Below are positions 1-5,425 of a stretch of DNA of 5,712 nucleotides, piece by piece. The translations under genes were made by a program, and so were the position numbers. Source of the DNA: a bacterium UBP2_UBA4780 (GTDB lineage: Bacteria; Edwardsbacteria; AC1; EtOH8); NCBI GenBank assembly GCA_002403115.1, contig DHHE01000078.1, forward strand, positions 1-5,712, written 5' to 3'. The notes below the pieces were generated by a model that was given only the letters and a program-made list of their open reading frames with translations, ran no database searches and was not told where the DNA came from. Positions within the stretch are counted from its first letter, which is position 1. Every line of letters starts with the position of its first letter.

Positions 1-135
1 AAAAATAATAAAGAATTTACAATTAATAAATTTATAACTTCCGGAATTAGCAAGGAAGGTATAGTGCGATATAAAAAAGATGATAAATCTAATGAACAAG
101 ATTCATTGGATTTAAAAAAGCTTATAGGAGAATGA
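1..135 (+). CDS. C-terminal end of an unrecognised lysine-rich protein (partial)
   Basis: The first reading frame is open from the window edge to a TGA at 133-135, giving the last 44 residues of a protein that starts outside the window. The visible part is hydrophilic and rich in Lys, Asn, Asp and Glu, and ends in LDLKKLIGE. It has no membrane segment and no motif I recognise. The next start codon (139) lies 3 bases after this stop, and its ribosome binding site (AGGAGA, 125-130) sits inside this gene's last codons, so the two genes are probably translationally coupled. Base composition is strongly AT-rich, like the next gene and unlike everything after about 890. The frame could be open by chance, but the tight spacing to the next gene argues for a real C-terminus. 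No function can be given. Confidence 0.5.
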   Translation, partial: KNNKEFTINKFITSGISKEGIVRYKKDDKSNEQDSLDLKKLIGE

Positions 136-138
136 AAC

Positions 139-654
139 ATGTTAAATAAGATAATCATATCTTTATATGCGATTGCCTCCTTGGCTTTCGCACAAGGCAA
201 TTACCCTGTTCACAATTCGACAATTGTTCCATATTGGGTTGAACACAATAAAGGTTGGTGGATTGGATCGGATTGGGGGCCGCGTAATGCAAAGGGCGCA
301 ACATCATTTCATGAGGGTATAGATTATACGGGGAACAAAGGCCATACAATACGAGCCATTGAAACAGGCAATATTACCGAGGTAAAATACGATAAAACCC
401 AAGGTAACAGTATATGGGTTGCAAATTCCTCTGGACGGGTATGGGGCTACCTTCACATGTTTCAAAACCCAAGCAGCACTGAACCTTATACCCAGGAGGA
501 TCCATTTATAATATCAAGCGAAGTTGAATATTTATTTACTATACCATTTTACCTTGTTGATCCAAACAATCCAACAAATAAATATAGAATAAAGGACAAA
601 GAAAGATTCATCGCATTGTGGATTGGTGATATATTCAATTGGTATGGTGGTTAA
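139..654 (+). CDS. Exported M23 (LytM-like) peptidase homologue lacking the HxH motif
   Basis: This 171-residue protein starts with a Sec signal peptide: Lys-4, a hydrophobic stretch (residues 5-17) and a likely signal peptidase I site AFA|QG after Ala-18. The core resembles the M23 metallopeptidase fold. HEGID (58-62) matches the HxxxD zinc-binding motif, with H58 and D62 as ligands. It is followed by a Gly-rich strand region (GNKGHTIRAIETGNI, 65-79) and GYLHMF (103-108), which matches the conserved Tyr-x-His element. Known M23 enzymes then need a C-terminal HxH supplying the third zinc ligand and a catalytic His. None is present in the 65 residues after H106, nor in the same-frame sequence after the stop. 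The protein is therefore probably inactive, C-terminally truncated, or a divergent regulator. Active relatives cleave peptidoglycan cross-bridges in the periplasm. Start choice is supported by AGGAGA at 125-130. Codons are AT-rich, unlike the genes downstream. Confidence 0.7.
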   Translation: MLNKIIISLYAIASLAFAQGNYPVHNSTIVPYWVEHNKGWWIGSDWGPRNAKGATSFHEGIDYTGNKGHTIRAIETGNITEVKYDKTQGNSIWVANSSGRVWGYLHMFQNPSSTEPYTQEDPFIISSEVEYLFTIPFYLVDPNNPTNKYRIKDKERFIALWIGDIFNWYGG

Positions 655-768
655 AGGGAAAGAAGAGCACGAAACAACGAAAAAACTGATCTGGCTCAGA
701 TAATATTTTTCACCAGATCCTTCAGGCTATCTAGGAAAATACGTTACCCGAAGTGAAGTCATTGTTCT

Positions 769-805
769 GCGAAACCCATCTATCCAAGATGGGTTTCGCT
801 TTATC
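769..805 (+). terminator. Intrinsic terminator-like hairpin
   Basis: GCGAAACCCATC (769-780) and GATGGGTTTCGC (788-799) form a perfect 12-bp stem around a 7-base loop, followed by TTTATC. The T tract is short (three in a row, then ATC), but the stem is long and stable. It would stop + strand transcription from the AT-rich genes before the rbfA promoter. The opposite side has no T-rich tail, so it is probably one-directional. It lies 115 bases past the M23-like stop, in sequence of mixed composition, so it may have ended a different gene before the region was rearranged. Confidence 0.7.
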
Positions 806-855
806 ATGGCAGTTCCGGCCGTCAGCTAGCGCCACGTCATGCACAAAAATATCTC

Positions 856-883
856 TTGCATTCTCGCCCGGCTGTGGTAAAAT
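856..883 (+). promoter_or_regulatory. Sigma-70-type promoter for rbfA (extended -10)
   Basis: TTGCAT (856-861) matches the -35 consensus in 5 of 6 positions. TAAAAT (878-883) matches TATAAT in 5 of 6. The spacer is 16 bases, and TGG (875-877) supplies an extended -10 TGn element. A start point about 7 bases after the -10 falls at about 890, the A of the rbfA ATG. No Shine-Dalgarno-like sequence lies before that ATG (it reads GGTAAAATAACCCT), so the transcript may be leaderless. The promoter follows the hairpin at 769-805, so rbfA and its partners appear to be transcribed independently of the AT-rich genes. This is a prediction from consensus matching. Confidence 0.6.
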
Positions 884-889
884 AACCCT

Positions 890-1252
890 ATGCGGTTCAA
901 GCGCTCCACCCAGGTGGCCGAGGCCCTCAAGCGCGAGGCCTCGGACATCATCGCCAACCATCTCAAGGACCCGCGGCTGGGGTTCATCACCGTCACCGGC
1001 GCGGACATGGCCGACGACCTGCGCTACGCCAGGATATACATCAGCATCCTGGGGGAGGAAGAGGCCCGGAAGAAGTCCCTGGCGGGCCTGGAGAGCGCCA
1101 AGGGCTTCGTCCGCCGCGAGCTGGGCCAGCGGCTGCGGCTCAAGTTCACCCCGGAGATAGACTTCCGCCTGGACGAGTCGGTGGCCACCGGCGACCGAAT
1201 CGACCGGCTGCTGCACCAGATCTCCGACGAGAAGCGCGATGGGCCTGGCTGA
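890..1252 (+). CDS. rbfA: Ribosome-binding factor A (30S maturation factor)
   Basis: This 120-residue protein matches the RbfA family over its whole length, which is the usual family size. RbfA is a cytoplasmic KH-fold protein that binds the immature 30S subunit and helps finish 16S rRNA 5'-end processing; it is important for growth in the cold. Visible landmarks are the N-terminal helix (STQVAEALKREASDII, 6-21), KDPRLGFITVTG (26-37), RYARIYIS (45-52), and the long C-terminal block with LGQRLRLKFTPEIDFRLDES (78-97). The ATG at 890 gives the expected N-terminus directly before the first helix. It has no recognisable ribosome binding site and coincides with the predicted transcription start. 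The stop overlaps the start of nrnA by 14 bases, implying coupling. In many bacteria infB lies directly upstream; here that place is taken by AT-rich, apparently foreign sequence. Confidence 0.95.
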   Translation: MRFKRSTQVAEALKREASDIIANHLKDPRLGFITVTGADMADDLRYARIYISILGEEEARKKSLAGLESAKGFVRRELGQRLRLKFTPEIDFRLDESVATGDRIDRLLHQISDEKRDGPG

Positions 1253-2267
1253 GGCCGCGGCCGCCCTGGAGCGGCACCGCCACATTCTGGTGACCAGCCA
1301 CTACAACCCTGACGGGGACTGCATCGGGTCCCAGCTGGGCCTGTCCGCGTTGCTCGTCCGGCTGGGCAAGAAGGTCGACGTGATAAACCAGGACCCGGTG
1401 CCGGACAGATACCGGTTTCTGCCGGGCTGGGAGAGGGTTCGGACTTTCGACGAGTGGAGCGGTGCATCCGTCCACTGCGACTATCTCGACAAGCTCGATA
1501 ACACCGCTCGATGTCCAGGCAGTGCCACGGTGGCCGTCGTTCTGGACAGCGCCGGGCTGGACCGCATCGGCCGGGCGGCCGGGGCCATCGTGCCCGCCCG
1601 GATGGAGATAGTCAACATCGACCACCACGTCTCCAACGACGGCTTCGGCCAGGTTCAGTACGTGGACCCGGCGGCCTCGTCCACCTGCGAGCTGGTGCAC
1701 CGCATCGCCAAGAGGCTGTCGAAGACGCTGGCGCCGGAGGAGGCATCCTGCCTGCTGTGCGGCATCATCACCGACACCGGGGGCTTCCGCTACGCCAGCA
1801 CCTCGCCGGCCACCATGCGGGTGGCGGCCGAGCTGATGGAGCAGGGCGCCGACCTGGCGGGCATCGCCACCAGCCTGTACTTCGAGGAGCGGCCGGAGAC
1901 CCTGAGCTTTTTGGGCGAGCTGCTGGTGGGCATGAAGCGTTCGCCGAAGGCGCCGCTGGCCTGGATGTCGGTCAGCCTGGAGCGGCTGGCCCGCCACGGG
2001 CTGGACATGTCGGAGACCGAGGAGTTCGTCCGCTACGCCCTGTCGGTCCGGGGGGTGGAGGTGGGGCTGATGTTCAAGGAGCAGGGAAACGGCCAGGTGC
2101 GTTTGTCGTTCCGATCAAAGGGCCGGTACGACGTCAACCGGCTGGCCGGCATCTTCGGCGGCGGAGGCCACTCCCAGGCGGCCGGGGCCCGGGTGAACGG
2201 GAGCCTGGCCGAGGTCGAGGGCCCGGTCATCGAGGCGCTGGAGAGGGAGATGTCGGATGGGCGATGA
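1239..2267 (+). CDS. nrnA: DHH/DHHA1 phosphoesterase, NrnA-type oligoribonuclease / pAp phosphatase
   Basis: This 342-residue enzyme of the DHH superfamily is predicted to degrade 2-5 nt RNAs (nanoRNA) to mononucleotides and to convert 3'-phosphoadenosine 5'-phosphate (pAp) to AMP, using Mn2+ in the cytoplasm. The metal motifs are all present: HYNPDGD (21-27), the Asp of VVLDSAG (D103), the DHH triad (128-130) and GIITDTGGF (D179). The C-terminal DHHA1 substrate domain shows FRSKG (291-295) and GGGGHSQAAG (307-316). The rbfA-nrnA pair is a common arrangement. The ATG lies inside the end of rbfA, with only a weak GA-rich site (GACGAGAAG, 1226-1234) before it. Oddity: residues about 74-95, between the LPG region and VAVVLD, have no counterpart in B. 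subtilis NrnA as I recall it and are encoded by unusually AT-ended codons (see the repeat at 1457-1509). The active site should be unaffected. It could be annotated as a generic DHH family phosphoesterase. Confidence 0.93.
   Translation: MGLAEAAAALERHRHILVTSHYNPDGDCIGSQLGLSALLVRLGKKVDVINQDPVPDRYRFLPGWERVRTFDEWSGASVHCDYLDKLDNTARCPGSATVAVVLDSAGLDRIGRAAGAIVPARMEIVNIDHHVSNDGFGQVQYVDPAASSTCELVHRIAKRLSKTLAPEEASCLLCGIITDTGGFRYASTSPATMRVAAELMEQGADLAGIATSLYFEERPETLSFLGELLVGMKRSPKAPLAWMSVSLERLARHGLDMSETEEFVRYALSVRGVEVGLMFKEQGNGQVRLSFRSKGRYDVNRLAGIFGGGGHSQAAGARVNGSLAEVEGPVIEALEREMSDGR
1457..1509. repeat. Palindromic segment inside nrnA, probable in-frame insertion
   Basis: GAGCGGTG (1457-1464) and CACCGCTC (1502-1509) are a perfect 8-bp inverted repeat 37 bases apart. 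Near the right arm lies a second, imperfect palindrome, TATCTCGACAAGCTCGATA (1482-1500). The segment encodes about 18 residues of a loop (GASVHCDYLDKLDNTAR) between two conserved blocks of NrnA. Its codons (GGT, GCA, TCC, GAT, GCT, then CGA and TGT just past the arm) differ from the G/C-ended codons on both sides. TCGACAAGCTCGA resembles a core I recall from interspersed repeats in several bacterial genomes. Identification as an inserted repeat is inference; the palindromes are seen directly. Confidence 0.5.
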
Positions 2268-2465
2268 AACCGGCCCCCGCACCTGGAGCGCTGCCCCTAC
2301 GGCAATTCCGCCTTCCTGGTGACCACCGGGAAGCTGTGCGCCGCGGCGGTGTACGCCGAGGGGGTGCTGGCCTGCCGGGAGCAGAGTGAGTGCGTCAAAT
2401 CGATCGCCTGCGTCAAGCGCGGCCGCGAGTTCGCCCAGGAGGATTTCAGGAATATTGACTTTTAA
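2257..2465 (+). CDS. Small cysteine-rich protein, interrupted by an apparent one-base frameshift
   Basis: ATG at 2257, inside the end of nrnA and after AGAGGGAG (2242-2249), begins MGDETGP. From 2280 to the TAA at 2463-2465 a different frame carries clear coding sequence: third positions are almost all G or C, and the product reads HLERCPYGNSAF and onward to a QEDFRNIDF C-terminus. One extra C in the C5 run at 2274-2278 would join the two into a 69-residue protein with cysteines at 13, 28, 40, 46 and 52 (C-x5-C-x5-C near the end). Cys-rich spacing suggests metal or Fe-S binding, but I recognise no family. Possible explanations are a sequencing or assembly error in the C run, a real frameshift mutation, or recoding. 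The 3' part is also in the same frame as nrnA beyond its TGA. It probably belongs to the rbfA-nrnA operon. Confidence 0.6.
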
Positions 2466-2470
2466 ACCAG

Positions 2471-2544
2471 ACACAGATTGCCACAGATATTTTTTAACTT
2501 ATCACGAATAGAAAAGGGAAAGAGAAATCTGTGCAAATCCGTGT
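2471..2544. repeat. Imperfect inverted repeat filling the gap before nadK
   Basis: The left arm ACACAGATTGCCACAGAT (2471-2488) and right arm ATCTGTGCAAATCCGTGT (2527-2544) are inverted copies matching at 15 of 18 positions, around a 38-base AT-rich centre. Each arm is itself roughly a tandem pair of 10-mers (AAATCTGTGC, AAATCCGTGT). This AT-rich block sits between two GC-rich genes and ends 17 bases before the nadK ATG. Its right arm resembles the sequence at 5392-5411 before cheC, so it is likely a member of an interspersed repeat family. It has no terminator-like T tract and encodes nothing visible. Confidence 0.65.
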
Positions 2545-2561
2545 AAAAAAAGAACCATGAG

Positions 2562-3395
2562 ATGAAAACCTGGGGCATTATAGTCAACCAGCAAAGGCCC
2601 GGGGCCGAGGGCGTGGTCCGCGAGCTGGTCTCCTGGCTCAGGGACCACGGCATCCGCCCCCTGCTGGAGGAGGGTTTCCGGGTGGAGGGCGCCGAGGCAC
2701 TGCCCGGCGCCGGGGCGGCCGCCGGCGGCGAGCTGCTGCTGGCCCTGGGCGGCGACGGCACCATCTTAAGAGCGGTGCGGCTGATGGCCGGGGATCAGAG
2801 GCCGATTCTGGGGATCAACCTGGGCTCGCTGGGCTTCCTGACCGAGACCGCGCAGGACCGGATGTGGCAGACACTGGAGCTGGTGGCCAAGGGCCAGTAC
2901 GCGATCGAGGAGCGGGCCATGGTCCGGACCGAGGCCGGGGGGAAGCAGTTCTTCGCGCTCAACGACTTCGACATCCGGGTGCCCACCCGGCTGGTGGAGC
3001 TGACGGTCTCGGTGGACGGCGAGTTCCTCACCCGCTACTTCGCCGACGGCCTGCTGGTGGCCACGCCCACAGGCTCCACCGCCTACTCCCTGTCGGCCGG
3101 CGGCCCGATCGTGGAGCCGTCCATGGAGGTGTTCGTCATCACGCCCATCTGCCCCCACACCCTGTCCATCCGGCCGATGGTGGTCCCGATGTCCAAAACG
3201 CTGGAGGTGGCGGTTCACGGCAAGTACGAGGAGGCGGTGCTGGTGGCCGACGGACAGCAGCGGGCGGCCCTGGGCGACAACCAGAAGCTGACGATATCCA
3301 AGGCGCCGCACAAGGCCCGGCTGGTGAAGCCGCCGGGGTCCTCGTTCTACCGCATCCTGCGCACCAAGCTCAAGTGGGGGGCCAGGGGGGAATGA
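2562..3395 (+). CDS. nadK: NAD kinase
   Basis: This 277-residue protein is the ATP- or polyphosphate-dependent kinase that phosphorylates NAD+ at the 2' hydroxyl of its adenosine ribose to give NADP+, the only route to NADP in the cell. Length is normal for a bacterial enzyme. Motifs in order: LALGGDGTILRA (60-71, nucleotide-binding GGDGT with the key Asp), NLGSLGFLTE (86-95), ALNDFDI (132-138, the NAD-binding Asn-acidic pair, here ND rather than NE), ADGLLVATPTGSTAYSLSAG (161-180), CPHTLSIRP (198-206) and VADGQ (228-232). The start gives a normal first beta strand (MKTWGIIVNQ). The ribosome binding site is poor: only GAA and GAG triplets lie in AAAGAACCATGAG just upstream, and the 5' region is a repeat (2471-2544). 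No terminator separates it from the previous genes, so it may be co-transcribed. The gene ends 46 bases before the lipoprotein. Confidence 0.96.
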   Translation: MKTWGIIVNQQRPGAEGVVRELVSWLRDHGIRPLLEEGFRVEGAEALPGAGAAAGGELLLALGGDGTILRAVRLMAGDQRPILGINLGSLGFLTETAQDRMWQTLELVAKGQYAIEERAMVRTEAGGKQFFALNDFDIRVPTRLVELTVSVDGEFLTRYFADGLLVATPTGSTAYSLSAGGPIVEPSMEVFVITPICPHTLSIRPMVVPMSKTLEVAVHGKYEEAVLVADGQQRAALGDNQKLTISKAPHKARLVKPPGSSFYRILRTKLKWGARGE

Positions 3396-3404
3396 CTCCA
3401 AGGC

Positions 3405-3509
3405 ATAAGGCTGAAAGCAAAAATCAAAAGGAGCCGTAACGATGCATGGCAAGCTTTCTACCCGTACGAAGCAGTGTTATATTCTGCTTTTTGCTTTCTG
3501 CTTTCTGGT
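3405..3509. repeat. Inverted heptamer repeat straddling the lipoprotein gene start
   Basis: GCTGAAAGCAAAAA (3410-3423) is the inverted complement of TTTTTGCTTTCTGC (3488-3501) at 13 of 14 positions, and a weaker match extends to about 3405 and 3506. The right side is a tandem run of four 7-mers: TTCTGCT (3482-3488), TTTTGCT (3489-3495), TTCTGCT (3496-3502) and TTCTGGT (3503-3509). Between the arms lie the ribosome binding site AAGGAG (3428-3433) and the ATG (3442). The right arm codes for the hydrophobic core of the signal peptide. In mRNA the arms could pair, leaving the ribosome binding site in the loop. Confidence 0.65.
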
Positions 3510-5343
3510 TTTGATGGGCTGCGGCAAGAAGGCGGATCCGGTCCAGGTGCAGGAGGACACCACCCCGCCACGGGTGCTCTACGCCTATCCGGCGGATTCC
3601 TCGTCCGGGGCGATGCGGAACACGGTGGCATACGTCGCCTTCAGCGAGCCGATGGACAAAAGCTCGGCCCAGGGCGCCTTCTCGGCCGGCGGGGCCTCGG
3701 GCGCCTTCCACTGGTTCGGCAACAGCCTGGTCTTGGTGCCGGCCTCCCCGTTCCCTGCGGACGACACCGTCCGACTCGGCGTTTCATCGGCCGCCCAGGA
3801 CCTGGCCGGCAACGGCCTGTCGCCCGCCTTCAGCCGATGGTTCGTCACCGGCGCCGCCACCGACGTCACCAGGCCAACAGTCAGCGCTTTGGACCCGGCA
3901 GCCGGCAGCACCAACCAGCCGGTCGGGATCACAGTAAAGCTCAGGGCTTCGGAATCCATCCTGCAGTTTTTATCCGGTGGCGTCAGCATGGCCGACTCCA
4001 TGGGCAATCCGGCGTCCGGCAACACCTCGTGGCAGGACTCGGTGACGGTTGTCTTCAATCCCACTTCGGACCTGGCCTACAACACGCTCTACACGGTGAC
4101 GGTGGACACCATCCTGCGCGACCTCTGCTGGAACAGAAACGAGACGGCCTCCTGGCAGTTCCGCACCGAGATTGACGCCACACTGCCAACGGTCGTTTCA
4201 ATAAACCCAGCCAACGGGGCCACCGGGGTCTCGCTCAAAGACTCCATCCTGATAACCTTCTCCGAGCCCATGGACACGGCCTCGGTGCGGGCCGCCTTCG
4301 GCATCGCTCCGGCAATCTCCGGAACGTTTGCCTGGAACGGGCAGAACGTCGTCAAGTTCACGATGTCGAAGATTATGGCGGTCAACCGCGCCTACACCGT
4401 CACCGTCAGCACCGGGGCCAGGGACCTGGCGGGAAACCAGATGGCCGCGTCCTTCAGTTGGTCCTTCACCACCGACCGGGTGGTCTACGCCGCCTGCACC
4501 CAGGCCGGCAGGGTGTACGTCCTGGCCAGGGCCTCGGGCGAAGAGATGCAGCGGCTAGACATAACAAATCCGGTCGACATAGCCTGCTCGCCGGACGGGT
4601 CCAAGTTTTACGTGATCACCGGCGGGGCGGCCGGAAGCCTGAAGGTGCTGGACCCGAACAACGCCCACCAGGAGGTCCGGTCCGTCGGCCTGGGCAACAA
4701 CCCGTACGCCATCGACCTTTCGGCCTCGGGGGCGCAGCTGGCCGTCAGCAACTACGTCGCCGGCACGGTGACGGTGATCGACACCGCTGCCTGGGGCTCG
4801 CCGCTCACCTTTGCGGTCGATGCCGGGCCGCACGGGGTGGCCTTCGGCAACGGCAGGATATTCGCCGCCTGCGCCGATGCCGGGTGGCTGAGCGCCTATA
4901 CCACCGCCGGGACCTTCATCCAGAACGTGGTGGCCCGCGCCACCTCGAAGCACCTGTGCCTCTCCGCCGGACGGGACACGATCTACCTGTGCGAGGGCGA
5001 CCAGGTCTCGGCCTTCGCCGCCTCGGACCTGGCCTGGCTGGGGTCGGCGGCCACCGACTGCCACGACGCGGTCCGGGCCGGAGCCTATCTCTACGTCAGC
5101 GACCCGATAACCCCGCGGGTGCGGGTCTACTCCCCGGCGCCGGTCAGCAACATCATCGGCCACATTCAGGACATCACCGTAGGTTCGGCGCCCCGGGGCC
5201 TTTGCGCCTCTTCGGACGGCTCGCGCGTCTTCTCGGCCAACGGCGCGACAGGGACCGTCTCCGAGATCAGCACCGCCTCCAATGCGGTGGTCAAGCTCAT
5301 CACGGTCGGGGCGGCGGTGGACGCGGTGGCCGCCAGCCCGTGA
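3442..5343 (+). CDS. Secreted lipoprotein with three Ig-like (Big_5-type) domains and a seven-bladed beta-propeller
   Basis: This 633-residue protein has a lipoprotein signal peptide: a basic N-region (residues 1-10), hydrophobic ILLFAFCFLVL (14-24) and lipobox LMGC with lipidated Cys-27, followed by Gly-Lys-Lys. Three Ig-like domains of about 100 residues follow (about 38-137, 140-243, 245-345). Domains 1 and 3 carry the Big_5 hallmarks FSEPMD (67-72, 273-278) and DLAGN (120-124, 328-332); all three end in a Trp-x-Phe strand. Domain 2 has lost both hallmarks. Residues about 346-633 form a YVTN/NHL-like propeller with roughly seven repeats of the type GxVxVID followed by P-x-x-(I/V)-x-x-S-x-(D/S)-G. 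The last strand (VDAVAAS) may pair with the first to close the ring. It is probably anchored in an envelope membrane and binds a ligand or partner; the substrate is unknown and no catalytic residues are evident. AAGGAG 8 bases before the ATG fixes the start. Confidence 0.88.
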   Translation: MHGKLSTRTKQCYILLFAFCFLVLMGCGKKADPVQVQEDTTPPRVLYAYPADSSSGAMRNTVAYVAFSEPMDKSSAQGAFSAGGASGAFHWFGNSLVLVPASPFPADDTVRLGVSSAAQDLAGNGLSPAFSRWFVTGAATDVTRPTVSALDPAAGSTNQPVGITVKLRASESILQFLSGGVSMADSMGNPASGNTSWQDSVTVVFNPTSDLAYNTLYTVTVDTILRDLCWNRNETASWQFRTEIDATLPTVVSINPANGATGVSLKDSILITFSEPMDTASVRAAFGIAPAISGTFAWNGQNVVKFTMSKIMAVNRAYTVTVSTGARDLAGNQMAASFSWSFTTDRVVYAACTQAGRVYVLARASGEEMQRLDITNPVDIACSPDGSKFYVITGGAAGSLKVLDPNNAHQEVRSVGLGNNPYAIDLSASGAQLAVSNYVAGTVTVIDTAAWGSPLTFAVDAGPHGVAFGNGRIFAACADAGWLSAYTTAGTFIQNVVARATSKHLCLSAGRDTIYLCEGDQVSAFAASDLAWLGSAATDCHDAVRAGAYLYVSDPITPRVRVYSPAPVSNIIGHIQDITVGSAPRGLCASSDGSRVFSANGATGTVSEISTASNAVVKLITVGAAVDAVAASP

Positions 5344-5391
5344 CCGGGATTTACCGAAACAGACCGGCCATTTTCCAAAAGCATTGAAGCC

Positions 5392-5411
5392 ATATCCGCG
5401 TAAATCCGTGG
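5392..5411 (+). repeat. Short tandem 10-mer, partial copy of the repeat upstream of nadK
   Basis: ATATCCGCGT and AAATCCGTGG (5392-5411) are two adjacent 10-mers resembling the right arm at 2525-2544 (AAATCTGTGC, AAATCCGTGT); the second units agree at 9 of 10 positions. No inverted left arm is visible in the preceding 50 bases. As at nadK, the element lies directly before a ribosome binding region and start codon, 14 bases from the cheC ATG. The whole gap 5344-5425 shows no clear terminator or promoter. Confidence 0.5.
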
Positions 5412-5425
5412 CGAAGGGACAGACA

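Noticed and set aside
653..663. AAAGGGAAAGA shared with 2513-2523
   Set aside because: An 11-base purine-rich match is too short and low in complexity to show a common repeat or link the two composition zones.
688..719. GATCTGG / CCAGATC inverted repeat with an 18-base loop
   Set aside because: Only 7 bp with a large AT-rich loop and no T tract after it; too weak to call a terminator or operator.
893..905. GGTTCAAGC resembling a tRNA T-loop at the composition junction
   Set aside because: It is the rbfA coding start; no acceptor, D or anticodon stems can be built around it, so there is no tRNA integration site here.
731..1285. Long minus-strand open frames over rbfA, nrnA, nadK and the lipoprotein (also 1146-1997, 2766-3452, 4555-5559)
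   Set aside because: They lie antisense to well-identified genes of high G+C, where stop codons are rare in other frames. Their products are Arg/Gly/Pro/Ala-rich and match nothing I know.
1511..2389. Plus-strand 292-residue open frame inside nrnA
   Set aside because: It is a shifted shadow of nrnA with low-complexity Arg/Gly/Pro content; the conserved DHH motifs are in the other frame.
2265..2465. Selenocysteine or stop read-through at the nrnA TGA, extending NrnA into the Cys-rich sequence
   Set aside because: The frames do line up, but NrnA is complete at residue 342, the bridging residues look like frame-shifted sequence, and a separate ATG with its own ribosome binding site is present. 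A one-base error in the C run explains it more simply.
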